Of a stretch of DNA of 64,000 nt, positions 55,249 through 63,866 are shown one piece after another (within the stretch, counting starts at the first letter, position 1; each line of letters starts with the position of its first letter). Position numbers and translations under genes: made by a program. Under the pieces are notes generated by a model that saw only the letters and a program-made list of their open reading frames with translations, searched no databases and was not told the DNA's origin. This DNA comes from Chloroflexota bacterium. GTDB taxonomy: Bacteria; Chloroflexota; Anaerolineae; JAAYZQ01. The stretch spans positions 124,001 to 188,000 of the forward strand of contig JAGVRI010000004.1 of the NCBI GenBank assembly GCA_018606645.1. The letters are read 5' to 3'.

Positions 55249-55926
55249 ATGGCTTCGGTAGAACAGGTGGTCGAACGATTACAGGCCAGAGCCAGGCCGG
55301 ATCAACTGATCGGCATGGCCAGCTTCGGAATGGCGGTCGAGCAGCGCCTGGGAGTGTCGATCCCCGAATTGCGCCGGATTGCCAAAGAAGTCGGGAAGGA
55401 CCATCGGCTCGCCCTGGAGCTATGGGACACTGGAATCGCCGAGGCCAGGATCGTGGCGGCCATGGTGGACCGACCAGAAGATCTGACTGAGGAACAGATG
55501 GAGAGATGGGCCGCGGGGTTCAATTCATGGGATGTCTGCGACCAGGTGTGTATGAACCTGTTCGAAAAGAGTCCGCTGGTCTGGAAAAAGATCGTAGATT
55601 GGTCGGGGCGGGAGGAGGAATATGTGCGGCGGGCTGCCTATGCGCTCATCGCCTGCCTGGCATGGCATGACAAAAGGACGACCGACGCGGAGTTCGTCCG
55701 CCTCTTCCCGGTGATCAGGCAAGGAGCCACCGACGAGCGCAACTATGTGAAAAAGGCAGTGAGCTGGGCGTTGCGCAATGTCGGGAAGAGGAACCGAAAT
55801 CTCAACCGGGCGGCCATCGAGCTGGCCAAGGAGATCGGGCGCATGGATTCAAAAGCAGCCCGATGGATCGCTTCGGACGTCATCAGGGAGTTGAACAGCG
55901 AGGCGGTACAAAAAAGACTGGGGTAG
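55249..55926 (+). CDS. DNA alkylation repair protein, AlkD-like HEAT-repeat family
   Basis: 225 residues, the usual size. All-helical HEAT-like repeats run along the protein, with the family blocks GVSIPELRRIAKEVGKDH, GFNSWDVCDQVCMNLF and EYVRRAAYALIACLAWHDK. AlkD-type enzymes remove bulky or charged alkylated bases. The Trp-Asp pair in SWDVCDQ matches the region that holds the active-site Asp of AlkD. Distant members have no glycosylase activity, so repair function is likely but not proven. The gene is monocistronic. Confidence 0.87.
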   Translation: MASVEQVVERLQARARPDQLIGMASFGMAVEQRLGVSIPELRRIAKEVGKDHRLALELWDTGIAEARIVAAMVDRPEDLTEEQMERWAAGFNSWDVCDQVCMNLFEKSPLVWKKIVDWSGREEEYVRRAAYALIACLAWHDKRTTDAEFVRLFPVIRQGATDERNYVKKAVSWALRNVGKRNRNLNRAAIELAKEIGRMDSKAARWIASDVIRELNSEAVQKRLG

Positions 55927-56039
55927 GTGTGCCCGCTTGGAGCGCGGCGCTGTTTGCCAGCCCCGAACGGTCTATTTTCGGAGCAGCAGCGCACGAATCC
56001 CCCGATGTCCCGGCTCTGGTCCCGGGCGTCTATTTTACA

Positions 56040-57161
56040 CTACCAGGAAACCCGACGAAAGGTCAGATAAAACGACGTGTGGACGGTGAAATGCGGGGTC
56101 TCGGCGGTGCCCAGACCGAGTCCCACGATTCGGTCGCTGGGCGCCCCGGCCACGCGGACCGAATAAGAGCCGAGGGTATTGTACATCGCAAAGTCCGCCC
56201 CCCAGTCAGGAGGCGGACGATCCTGGATCGGGAGGGCCACGCTCCCCCCGACCCATTGTACCTCCACCACCTGCCCCACCGCGCGCCTGCCCTGGAGGTC
56301 CAGCACTTCGATAAAGATGCTGTGTTTGCCGGCGGATTCCCGCTCGTCGGCCCAGCGGGCCTCCACCAGGCGCCAGTACGGTTCTCCAGGAAGGACCGCC
56401 GCCGGTTCCACGCGCACTCCCAATGGCCCCAACCGGGGGTCCATGGCGCAGGGCGGCAGGGTGGGGCGAGGCCTGGATGTGGGAGTCGGAGCGCGGGTCA
56501 CCGCCGCCGCCCGTTGGACCGTGCGGCGCGTCGGGGTGGCAGTCGGGACTGGGGTGTCGGTGGGTGTGGGCGCCGGGGTCAGCGTCCAGGTCGGCATTGG
56601 CGTTGAGGTAGGTCTCGGCGTATCGGTCGCCGTAGAGGTTGCGGTAAAGGTCGGTCTCAACGTGCCGCGAGGAGCCATGGCGCGCTCCGGGACAATAGCG
56701 GCCAGGGAACCTGTTTCAGCCGCCCTCGAGGCGTGGAACATGGCATAGGCCAACATCGCGCTCAGGCCAAACGCTACCACGCCCAGGACAAGCACGACCC
56801 GTTTCCAAAACGCCGGCTGGCGGATCAGCGCCGCTCGGGCCCTGGCCTGACCTTTTGGCGAAGGGCGAGAAGGATAGACTGCCGCCAACGGCATCGCCAC
56901 CAGGACCGGCGCAGGAGCAGCCTTCTCCAACGCGACAAGGGCCTGACGCGCAATGCGATGGGTGGGATTCACATCCAATATCTTTTGCATACAGAAGGCT
57001 CGCGCCTGGGGAGTATTCAGGACCGCGCTGAGCCAGAGCCACCCCATCTCGGCTCCAGGGTCCAGTTGCACCGCCTGGCTCAGCAGTTGACGGGCCAGAC
57101 TCTTGTCGCCGGCCCTGGCGGCGGCGATGCCTCGCACCAGCACGGAATCTTGTGCGCCCAC
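56040..57161 (-). CDS. Membrane protein with TPR-like N-terminus and extracytoplasmic C-terminal domain
   Basis: About 373 residues from a GTG. The cytoplasmic N-terminus (about 1-75) holds TPR-like helices (GDKSLARQLLSQAVQLDPGAEMGWLW and its neighbours). A basic stretch leads to one membrane helix (VVLVLGVVAFGLSAMLAYAMF). A Thr/Pro-rich linker of about 60 residues follows, and then a C-terminal beta-rich domain of about 130 residues that I do not recognise (YWRLVEARWADERESAGKHS is its start). The upstream ATG at 57221 lies in the promoter and is not used. It could link the cytoplasm to an envelope structure. Confidence 0.72.
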   Translation of the reverse strand: MGAQDSVLVRGIAAARAGDKSLARQLLSQAVQLDPGAEMGWLWLSAVLNTPQARAFCMQKILDVNPTHRIARQALVALEKAAPAPVLVAMPLAAVYPSRPSPKGQARARAALIRQPAFWKRVVLVLGVVAFGLSAMLAYAMFHASRAAETGSLAAIVPERAMAPRGTLRPTFTATSTATDTPRPTSTPMPTWTLTPAPTPTDTPVPTATPTRRTVQRAAAVTRAPTPTSRPRPTLPPCAMDPRLGPLGVRVEPAAVLPGEPYWRLVEARWADERESAGKHSIFIEVLDLQGRRAVGQVVEVQWVGGSVALPIQDRPPPDWGADFAMYNTLGSYSVRVAGAPSDRIVGLGLGTAETPHFTVHTSFYLTFRRVSW

Positions 57162-57192
57162 GAGCCCTCGACCCTCCCAATGGTCGCGTTCA

Positions 57193-57221
57193 ATTGTACC
57201 ACAAGGCGGTGAAAAAATCAA
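57193..57221 (-). promoter_or_regulatory. Promoter of the TPR/membrane protein gene
   Basis: On the minus strand TTGATT (57221-57216), 17 bases and TACAAT (57198-57193) are seen, with a start near 57186. Confidence 0.6.
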
Positions 57222-57297
57222 AAACCGGGCGTATTATTTGGAATCGGGTATGACGCGCTTGATCCAGGTGTTCCGGGTGTCAAACGGTTGTAGAGGT

Positions 57298-58047
57298 TCA
57301 ACCACGACTGGCGCCGGGGCGATCGTACAGTCCTCGCCGGGCATTCTGTCGCACCTGCAGCAGTTCGCGGACCATGCGGATGGTGTCCCGCACCGGCCTG
57401 ACTTTGCTCTCCGTGCCGTAATACCAGGTCACCGGCACCTCCACGATCTGATAGCCAAACCGCCGGGCGATGAACAGGATCTCCACATCAAATCCCCAGC
57501 CCTCGATGGTCTGATAGGGGAATATGTCTCGGGCCACTTCGCGGCGGAATGCTTTGAACCCGCACTGGGTGTCCTGAATGCCCGGCACGGCCAGCAGTTG
57601 CACCAGAAGGTTGTATACCCGGCCCATCAGGTGGCGATGGAACGGTTCATTGATGCGCCGCGCCCCCTGGATCTCCCGGGAAGCGATGGCCAGGTCATAA
57701 TCGTCCAACTGAGGAGGCAGAAACTTGGGCAATTCCTCAATCGGGACCGCCAGATCGGTGTCACATAGGACCAGGTACTGACCCCGTCCATGCGCGATCC
57801 CGGTCTTGATCGCCGATCCTTTGCCCCGGTGGGGATTGCGGATCAACGTGATGAACGGAGCTCGCTGGGCATACTCTTCGACGATCTGAGCGGTCCTGTC
57901 CTGGCTGCCATCGTCCACGACAATCACCTCGATCGGTTGAGGGTATTCCTGCACAAAGGCGGCTACCCGCTGGAGACTGGCCGGCATGCGGCGTTCTTCA
58001 TTCCAGGCCGGGATGATGACCGAGGCCAGTGGTTCATTCGTTTCCAA
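57298..58047 (-). CDS. Family 2 glycosyltransferase, dolichyl-phosphate-glucose synthase-like
   Basis: 249 residues, one GT-A domain. SVIIPAWNEERRMPASL and EVIVVDDGSQDRTAQIV mark the nucleotide-binding half, VLCDTDLAVPIEELPKFL the metal-binding DxD, and QDTQCGFKAFRREVARDIF and GWGFDVEILFIARRFGY the acceptor half, as in enzymes that load a sugar onto a polyprenyl phosphate. It has no membrane helices. It could supply the lipid-linked sugar used by the family 39-like membrane transferases at 2.3-6.4 kb (inference). It has its own promoter. Confidence 0.92.
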   Translation of the reverse strand: METNEPLASVIIPAWNEERRMPASLQRVAAFVQEYPQPIEVIVVDDGSQDRTAQIVEEYAQRAPFITLIRNPHRGKGSAIKTGIAHGRGQYLVLCDTDLAVPIEELPKFLPPQLDDYDLAIASREIQGARRINEPFHRHLMGRVYNLLVQLLAVPGIQDTQCGFKAFRREVARDIFPYQTIEGWGFDVEILFIARRFGYQIVEVPVTWYYGTESKVRPVRDTIRMVRELLQVRQNARRGLYDRPGASRG

Positions 58048-58088
58048 GGGATTGCATCTCCTTCCAGCCGCGCTGCATTGCGAAAATG

Positions 58089-58117
58089 ATCATACTCCGG
58101 TTAGGTCCCTTTGTCAA
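58089..58117 (-). promoter_or_regulatory. Promoter of the GT2 gene
   Basis: On the minus strand TTGACA (58117-58112), 17 bases and TATGAT (58094-58089) are seen, with a start near 58082. It overlaps the stop region of the upstream gene. Confidence 0.7.
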
Positions 58118-59813
58118 CCGCACCGCCGGGTTGTTTGGGCGTCGGGGAGGAGGCAAGATGGCCGAGGGCGCGTAGCTCTTGCTGCAGGCGCGGCAGGTCC
58201 TGTTTGCGTACCAGGGCGATGGTAGGAGACACGATCTCCTGGATGAAAGTTCGGGTCTCGGGCAGCGTGGCCAGTTCCTGGAGCAGCTCTGGATCGCGCA
58301 CTCTGAGCACCACTGCCTCCTCCAATCGGACCTGGCCCAACCGCCTGGCCCACAGTCGAAGTCGTTCCTCCACGGCGGGTGGGATGGGAGCACGGCTGGC
58401 CTGCCGCAAGAAGGCCAGCACCTGTTCCAGGCGGACATCGCGGGACAAGGCCCGGCCTAGGCCCCGGCTGGTCAGGCGATAGCGACAGGGGGTCTCCGAT
58501 TCCAGTTCGGCGAACCGTTCCACTTGAAACCGGGTATACAGGTTGGCCGGTGGGGGGAGTTCGAGACTCAAGTCGGAGCCGATGGCCAACGGCGGCGCGG
58601 GCCGGGTCTCGTCCTGGCTGGGGACCATTCCCAGAAAGCGCTTCCCGGCTTCGGTCAGCCGGCAGATCGAGCCTGACGGTCCGGAAGAGACAGACACAAT
58701 GCCCAGCCAACGGAGGGTGTTGGTCAGCAGGTCCGCGATCAATGCGCCCTCCACCCGATCCCATGTCTCAAAGCCGGAGAGGTATGTGCCACTGGCTGTG
58801 TCACGGATGTACCAACTATCATAATCCCCGTCGGGCCGCTGGAAATCCGGATCGTGCTCCTTCATGGCCGCCACGAACGAAGCCAGGGTCCACCAGGCGT
58901 CAGGGGGGCAGAGGGCCAGCCGATCGAGCAGGGTCCGGCGAACCGCCACCGGGTCGTAGCGACGAAGCCACGGCGTCTTCTCGTCGCATTGCAGGGAGGG
59001 CACATGGCACAGGTCGATCCAGCGGGGATCGTCACGCCAGGCTTCCTGCAGGGTTGCCAACTGGCGCTCCGGCGAGGCAGTGAGCCAGCGTCTGACCGGC
59101 GTTGCCTTCAGACACAGATAGCCTTCCTGCCGGGTGACCCACCCCAGGCGATCGGCCAGATGTCGCAGGAAGGTCAGCCGTCGGTCGTCGGCGTCGATCA
59201 GCCGCGCCCGGAGGACCTCGCGGTCCGTTCGACCCAGTCGGCCATCGGCATAGGGACGCACATCGTGGTTCTGGATCACCACCAGATAGACGAACAGATC
59301 GTGGACCAGCGCCGGGCCGTCATTTTCCCCAGCGGGGGGGCCGGCGACCAGCTCTACCACAAAGGGGGCCGGAGCGGACCGGGGTGGAGGGAGGAGAGGG
59401 ATCAGATCGTCAGGGATGAAAAAGAACTCGCCCGGCCCACTCTCATCCTGATCGAAGCCACGGAAGATCAGGCCGGCGTACCACAGTTCCTCCGTCGGGT
59501 TCGCCGGCTCCTGCCAGGGGGACTCACGCTGCAAACGTCCCGGACCGAGAGGGCGCACTGCACCGAACCGTCGCCCAAACCTGGAGGTCCGCATCTTGCC
59601 GCCAGCCGCCATCAGGGCGTCCAGGGCAGTTCGCGCCGGCGGGCTCAGCCGCGCCAGAGCAATGCGCACCGAGAGCGGATCGACCAGAGCGGCGGCCAGT
59701 TGATCGACTGCTTCCGGCTGATGGTTCGTGCTCAACGGCACGCCCCGGTTCTGGGCCAGCGCACGGAGCATGGCCATATCGTAATCAACCAGGAAACGGT
59801 GCAAGGGCGCCAT
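58101..59813 (-). CDS. Helicase-associated domain protein (helicase C-terminal domain 3 type)
   Basis: 570 residues without ATPase motifs. The N-terminus (LHRFLVDYDMAMLRALAQNRG) and winged-helix-like middle resemble the helicase-associated proteins of Actinobacteria and Chloroflexota. The last 150 residues match the XPB-linked domain (LELPPPANLYTRFQVERFAE, YRLTSRGLGRALSRDV, VLRVRDPELLQELAT). In many genomes this protein is found with an XPB-type helicase; none is in this window. A DNA-repair or transcription link is therefore possible but unproven. Confidence 0.75.
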   Translation of the reverse strand: MAPLHRFLVDYDMAMLRALAQNRGVPLSTNHQPEAVDQLAAALVDPLSVRIALARLSPPARTALDALMAAGGKMRTSRFGRRFGAVRPLGPGRLQRESPWQEPANPTEELWYAGLIFRGFDQDESGPGEFFFIPDDLIPLLPPPRSAPAPFVVELVAGPPAGENDGPALVHDLFVYLVVIQNHDVRPYADGRLGRTDREVLRARLIDADDRRLTFLRHLADRLGWVTRQEGYLCLKATPVRRWLTASPERQLATLQEAWRDDPRWIDLCHVPSLQCDEKTPWLRRYDPVAVRRTLLDRLALCPPDAWWTLASFVAAMKEHDPDFQRPDGDYDSWYIRDTASGTYLSGFETWDRVEGALIADLLTNTLRWLGIVSVSSGPSGSICRLTEAGKRFLGMVPSQDETRPAPPLAIGSDLSLELPPPANLYTRFQVERFAELESETPCRYRLTSRGLGRALSRDVRLEQVLAFLRQASRAPIPPAVEERLRLWARRLGQVRLEEAVVLRVRDPELLQELATLPETRTFIQEIVSPTIALVRKQDLPRLQQELRALGHLASSPTPKQPGGAVDKGT

Positions 59814-59819
59814 CGATCT

Positions 59820-59848
59820 TTGTCAAGAATCTCCCCTCAGGGTATAAT
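59820..59848 (+). promoter_or_regulatory. Promoter of the MerR-like gene
   Basis: TTGTCA (59820-59825), 17 bases and TATAAT (59843-59848) are seen, with a start near 59855. The 100-base leader contains a small perfect inverted repeat, CGCTCA-5-TGAGCG (59888-59904), which might be an operator or a hairpin. Confidence 0.6.
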
Positions 59849-59957
59849 CGAATGCACGCTTACGTGATCTGAATTCGCTTGTCTTTTCGCTCACGATCTG
59901 AGCGTATCACAGATACAACGACGCCATCTCGAACCCATCGACCGTAAAGGAGCATGA

Positions 59958-60632
59958 ATGACCGAATCACACTACCGTCTGCCGAATGAAGTCGCTGCCC
60001 AGTTGCAGGTTTCCCCCTCTACGTTGCGCCGGTGGTCGGACGAATTCGCCGATTTTCTGTCTGATTCGGCAGGCCGCCCCAAACCAGCACCTGGAAGCCG
60101 GACCGCCCATCGCCGCTACACGGACCGCGACCTGGAAACCCTGATGACGATCAAGGGCCTGTTAGCCGAAGGTCTGAACTATATCCAGGTCGGCAAACGC
60201 CTGGAGATGTTGCGCCTCCGCCAGATGACCGGCAGCGGATCCGGCGAAAGCGATTCTGGTCAGCCTGGCGCGTTGGCCCCCTCGGTGTTAGATGCCTCGC
60301 CAGTGGCCCCGGCCATCACCATCCTGGCCGACACCCTCCACACCGTGGCCGAGGGCCAGCATCTGCTCCTGGGCAGCCAACAAGCCAACCGCGACCTCCT
60401 GACGGTGGTGCTCCAGGACAACTTTAGCCTGAAAGAAGAGAACGCCAAACTGCGGGATCGGATGCTCGAACTGGAACGGGAAATTGCCGAGCTACGACGA
60501 CAGGAGACCATCCGTCGCGAAGCGATAGAAGCCCGTCTGCAGAAACTTGAGCAACAGCAGTCTGAGCCGTCCAGGTCCCAAGGCCAGCGGCGAGAGCGTT
60601 CCGGGTGCCTGGGGCAGTTCTTCACCTTCTAG
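59958..60632 (+). CDS. MerR-like helix-turn-helix protein with C-terminal coiled coil
   Basis: 224 residues. The N-terminal 75 residues form a winged helix of MerR type (YRLPNEVAAQLQVSPSTLRR, HRRYTDRDLETLMTIKGLLA). A Ser/Pro-rich linker follows, then a coiled coil of about 80 residues (LKEENAKLRDRMLELEREIA) and a basic tail ending GCLGQFFTF. There is no ligand-binding domain. The layout recalls RacA-type or other structural DNA-binding proteins as much as a classical regulator. A small inverted repeat in its own leader could be a binding site. Confidence 0.82.
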   Translation: MTESHYRLPNEVAAQLQVSPSTLRRWSDEFADFLSDSAGRPKPAPGSRTAHRRYTDRDLETLMTIKGLLAEGLNYIQVGKRLEMLRLRQMTGSGSGESDSGQPGALAPSVLDASPVAPAITILADTLHTVAEGQHLLLGSQQANRDLLTVVLQDNFSLKEENAKLRDRMLELEREIAELRRQETIRREAIEARLQKLEQQQSEPSRSQGQRRERSGCLGQFFTF

Positions 60633-60680
60633 GTCCGGCGTTTCTTCCCGTCTTCGCTGCCAGCCAACGGACTTTTGCTC

Positions 60681-62015
60681 TTACCGATCCTCCATCTCTC
60701 CCATCAGGTCATATTCCAGCGCTCCGGTGATCCGAACCGGGATCATCTCTCCAATCTGTACCTCAGACCCCTTGTCGGGAACGATCACCAGCCCATCGAT
60801 CTCTGGCGCATCCCGGTACGAGCGGCCGATGATCAACCCGTCTCCCTGGCCTTCGACCAGGATGTCCAGCTTTCTTCCCACCTGCGCGCGGCTGATTTCG
60901 AAGGAAATCTGGCGCTGCACCTCCATCAGCCGGTCCAGGCGTTCCAGCTTGACCGGTTCGGGCACCGGATTGGGCAGGGCGACCGCTGCCGTCCCCTCCT
61001 CCGCCGAATAGGCGAACGCGCCGATCCGATCGAATCGAACCTCGGACACAAATTCAAGCAACGCCTCGAATTCTGCCTCGGTCTCTCCCGGGTAGCCGAC
61101 GATCCACGTCGTCCGGAGTGCAATATCCGGCATCGCCGCCCGGAGATCGGCGATCAACCGTCGCGTCCGTTCCGGATCGGCCGGACGTTTCATCCGACGC
61201 AGGACATCGGGATGGGCATGTTGTAGCGGCAGATCGAGGTAGTGGCACACCCGCTGCTCGGCAGCCATCCGCTCGATCAGACGCGGGCTGACGTGGGTCG
61301 GGTAGGCATACATGAGGCGCAGCCAGCGGAGTTCAGGAACCGCGGTCAGGATTGATTGCATCAGATCCGGCAACGCATCGGGCTCCCCCCGGTCGCGGCC
61401 GTAGGCGGTCGTATCCTGGGCGATGAGGATGATCTCTTTCACCCCCTGTTGCACCAGCTCCACCGCATCCCGGACCACCGACGCTACTGGCCGGCTGCGG
61501 GCCGGCCCTTTGATGAGAGGAATGGCGCAGAAGGCGCAGGGCGCGCTACACCCGTCGGCGATCTTGAGATAGGCCGACGCCCCCTGCCGGGCGGCCAGGA
61601 ACCCGTCCACTTCTGTCGCCGGCGGGTCCCCTAATCGAGATAGAGGAGAGCGGGACTGCTCCTTCCGCCGCGCCCACACCTCCTCCACCACGGCGCCGAT
61701 CTCGCTCCAGCGGCGGGTGCCCAACAGGGCATCCAGGCCAGACACCTGGTTGACCAGCGCCTCGCCCCACCGTTGGGACAGACACCCGGCGGCGATCAGC
61801 ACCTGGTCTGGGCGTTTCCGCCGCGCCAGTTTCTTCAGCGTACGGAGCGATTCCCGGCGGGCGTCCTCGATGAACCCGCAGGTGTTGACCACCAGCACCT
61901 GGGCCTTCCGGGGCTCATGGACCGGGATATGACCCAGACGTTCAAGGCGGCGGGCCATTTCCTGGCTATCCACCAGGTTCTTGGGACATCCCAGGGACTC
62001 GAAATAGAATCGCAT
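60681..62015 (-). CDS. rimO: Ribosomal protein S12 methylthiotransferase RimO
   Basis: 444 residues, full length. The N-terminal UPF0004 domain carries the auxiliary cluster cysteines (SLGCPKNLVDSQ, VNTCGFIEDAR, IAAGCLSQR). The radical-SAM domain has CSAPCAFCAIPLIKG (CxxxCxxC), and the C-terminal TRAM domain ends the protein. LGCPKNxVDSE-type starts and the AFCAIP block separate RimO from MiaB. It adds a methylthio group to an Asp of ribosomal protein S12. Its 3' end faces the MerR-like gene 48 bases away. Confidence 0.96.
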   Translation of the reverse strand: MRFYFESLGCPKNLVDSQEMARRLERLGHIPVHEPRKAQVLVVNTCGFIEDARRESLRTLKKLARRKRPDQVLIAAGCLSQRWGEALVNQVSGLDALLGTRRWSEIGAVVEEVWARRKEQSRSPLSRLGDPPATEVDGFLAARQGASAYLKIADGCSAPCAFCAIPLIKGPARSRPVASVVRDAVELVQQGVKEIILIAQDTTAYGRDRGEPDALPDLMQSILTAVPELRWLRLMYAYPTHVSPRLIERMAAEQRVCHYLDLPLQHAHPDVLRRMKRPADPERTRRLIADLRAAMPDIALRTTWIVGYPGETEAEFEALLEFVSEVRFDRIGAFAYSAEEGTAAVALPNPVPEPVKLERLDRLMEVQRQISFEISRAQVGRKLDILVEGQGDGLIIGRSYRDAPEIDGLVIVPDKGSEVQIGEMIPVRITGALEYDLMGEMEDR

Positions 62016-62186
62016 CTCCCCTTCAGATCAGTGAATGGCTGAACGAATCCCAATGATGGGGGATCGTTCGAGACCAGTGTACCATGGGGCGGGCGACTTG
62101 TCAAAGCCTGATCCGCCTCCCCACGAACCCGTGTGGTAAACGTAGGGTGGTCGTCAATCTTTCATCCAGTACGCCGGAGCAATTTG

Positions 62187-62340
62187 GGGTATGATAGAGA
62201 TGGTTCGAGAAAACTATATGCGGAGGTGAGCTAGGGTCGCAGACAGCCAAATACACGGGTTGTGAGTCTGGTATCTCTTCTCCTCCTTTTTAATTGAGAG
62301 CCAAGGGTTTGGGGCCGCCCTTGGCTCTCTCGATTTTGGG
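62187..62340 (+). ncRNA. Candidate small RNA or transcribed leader ending in a terminator
   Basis: Between rimO and the pyrimidine genes there is no reading frame, but there is a region with paired elements. These are GGAGG (near 62222) with CCTCC (near 62283), CAGAC with GTCTG inside it, and a 12-bp terminator stem (62296-62307 with 62318-62329) followed by ATTTT. A weak TATGAT box near 62190 could start it. No known RNA family was recognised. Confidence 0.35.
62296..62336 (+). terminator. Intrinsic terminator upstream of the pyr region
   Basis: A 12-bp stem GAGAGCCAAGGG (62296-62307) with its complement (62318-62329), a ten-base loop and a following TCGATTTT. It closes whatever is transcribed from the left on the plus strand. 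Confidence 0.7.
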
Positions 62341-62388
62341 CAACGGCTCACCTGACAAATCCCCACCGTTCGCCCAGGGCGGTTGCAA

Positions 62389-62489
62389 GTAGGGGCAAGG
62401 CATTCCCAGGAACGGCGTATTCCAGATGGTTCTGGCCAATTCGCGGCAATTCAAGTGGCAGGTGGTCACGGGGAATGCCTTGCCCCTAC
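62389..62489. mobile_element. 101-bp MITE-like element with 19-bp perfect terminal inverted repeats
   Basis: The ends GTAGGGGCAAGGCATTCCC (62389-62407) and its exact reverse complement (62471-62489) bound 63 bases without coding capacity. No transposase is nearby. The form fits a non-autonomous miniature element. Flanking target duplications were not clear. Confidence 0.7.
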
Positions 62490-62533
62490 GGTGTCAATGG
62501 AGAATGTAAGTTCTACCATTCGCCCCAATAAAT

Positions 62534-62562
62534 TTGCCCAATCTGATAACCCATGCTATAAT
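62534..62562 (+). promoter_or_regulatory. Promoter of the pyrC-pyrB operon
   Basis: TTGCCC (62534-62539), 17 bases and TATAAT (62557-62562) are seen, with a start near 62569 and a leader of about 190 bases. Confidence 0.7.
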
Positions 62563-62648
62563 TTTTCATTTAGTAAAATCCAGATGATTGCCTTGCGTAA
62601 GATAGGCAGGGACGAGTGAGAGAACCGGTTGACTGCGCCAGAAGAGCA

Positions 62649-62697
62649 AAACGGGCCCTGATGGAGCGGCGGTATCCATCAGGAGGCCCGTTTTTTG
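62649..62697 (+). terminator. First terminator/attenuator of the pyr leader
   Basis: A long stem: AAAACGGGCC (62649-62658) with GGCCCGTTTT (62686-62695), extended by CTGATGGA with TCCATCAG above a two-base bulge, and a run of six T. It lies inside the leader upstream of pyrC, so the operon is probably controlled by attenuation. Confidence 0.8.
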
Positions 62698-62705
62698 AGG
62701 ATTCC

Positions 62706-62741
62706 AGGCTTCCGAGGTCATTCAGGCTTCGGAAGCCTTTT
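62706..62741 (+). terminator. Second terminator-like hairpin of the pyr leader
   Basis: AGGCTTCCGA (62706-62715) pairs with TCGGAAGCCT (62729-62738) and is followed by TTTA. The right arm can instead fold as the self-complementary AGGCTTCGGAAGCCT (62724-62738), so two exclusive structures are possible just before the ribosome site GGAGGG. Confidence 0.6.
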
Positions 62742-62758
62742 ATTGAGCGGAGGGATCG

Positions 62759-63820
62759 ATGGCAATCCTGCGCCTGCCAGGCCTGATTGATGTCCATGTC
62801 CACCTCCGCGAACCAGGGGGAGAACAGAAAGAGGATCTGACCAGCGGCAGCGCCGCAGCGCTGGCCGGCGGAGTGACCATGCTCCTGGACATGCCCAACA
62901 CGCACCCTCCCCTGGTCGATGCGCAGACCTTTGACCATAAATTTGCGCTGATCGGTCGCAAGGCCCTGTGTGATGTCGGTCTGTATGTCGGCGCGACCGA
63001 GACCAACGCGCTCCAGGCAGCGGCCCTGGCCCCCAGGGCGGTCGGGCTCAAGATCTATCTGGATCAAACCTATGGTCCGCTGCGCATGCGCGACCTGACG
63101 GCCATGCTGAGCCACTTTCGAGACTGGCCGGAGGAACGGCCGATCGCCGTCCATGCCGAAGGCCTGTCGATGGCCATGGCCATCGGCCTGGCCCGGATTT
63201 TCGGCAAACGGCTGCATCTCTGTCACGTCAGCCGCGCCGACGAGATGGCCCTCATCCGCGCCGCCAAGGGGTCCGGAATGCAATTGACTTGTGAGGTCAC
63301 GCCGCACCACCTTTTCCTGACAGAGGCAGACGCTCGCCGGCTGGGCCCCTATGGTTCGATGAAGCCCCCTCTGGCGTCGGAGGCAGACCGCAACGCTCTG
63401 TGGCGCCATCTCGATCTGATCGATTGCATCGCCACCGATCACGCTCCCCACACCCACGCCGAAAAGAGGGGGGAAGAGCCGCCTCCCGGCGTGCCTGGCC
63501 TGGAGACGATGTTGCCCCTGTTATGGACAGCCGTGAGCGAGGGGCGCCTGACCGAGGAACGGTTAGTCGAACTGACCCATCATAACCCAAAACGAATTTT
63601 CCACCTCCCCATCCAGCCGGAGACGTGGGTGGAGCTGGACCCCCGGGTCCAGGCGGTATTGAGCGAGGAAACCCTTCACACCCGGTGCCATTGGACCCCC
63701 TTTGAGGGCATGAGGGTCCGGGGACAGGTGAGACGGGTGGTGCTGCGCGGCCAGACCGTCTTTGAGGACGGACGGGTCCGGGCCGAACCCGGGGTTGGAA
63801 GGGCGATCCAGCCTGAGTGA
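62759..63820 (+). CDS. pyrC: Dihydroorotase, CAD-like type
   Basis: 353 residues. Metal and substrate residues are present: [10 protein letters not shown] (HxH), [13 protein letters not shown] (the carboxylated Lys), [24 protein letters not shown] and ATDHAPHT (catalytic Asp). The sequence blocks, notably GLKIYLDQT and [10 protein letters not shown], are those of the compact dihydroorotase domain of the animal CAD protein and its bacterial relatives rather than of E. coli PyrC. It closes carbamoyl aspartate to dihydroorotate in pyrimidine synthesis. A GGAGGG site precedes the ATG, and the aspartate transcarbamoylase gene follows after 46 bases. Confidence 0.96.
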   Translation: MAILRLPGLIDVHVHLREPGGEQKEDLTSGSAAALAGGVTMLLDMPNTHPPLVDAQTFDHKFALIGRKALCDVGLYVGATETNALQAAALAPRAVGLKIYLDQTYGPLRMRDLTAMLSHFRDWPEERPIAVHAEGLSMAMAIGLARIFGKRLHLCHVSRADEMALIRAAKGSGMQLTCEVTPHHLFLTEADARRLGPYGSMKPPLASEADRNALWRHLDLIDCIATDHAPHTHAEKRGEEPPPGVPGLETMLPLLWTAVSEGRLTEERLVELTHHNPKRIFHLPIQPETWVELDPRVQAVLSEETLHTRCHWTPFEGMRVRGQVRRVVLRGQTVFEDGRVRAEPGVGRAIQPE

Positions 63821-63866
63821 GGATCCAAGCCATTATGTCTATGATATGATAGGAGGAATGTCGAGG

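Noticed and set aside
62584..62619. Eleven-codon reading frame in the pyr leader (possible leader peptide)
   Set aside because: No ribosome site precedes its ATG, and it lacks the T-rich pause region expected of a pyrBI-type translation-coupled attenuator.
62620..62660. PyrR binding loop
   Set aside because: GCCAGAAGAGC only partly matches the conserved loop and lies outside a proper anti-antiterminator stem, so it is not listed as a site.
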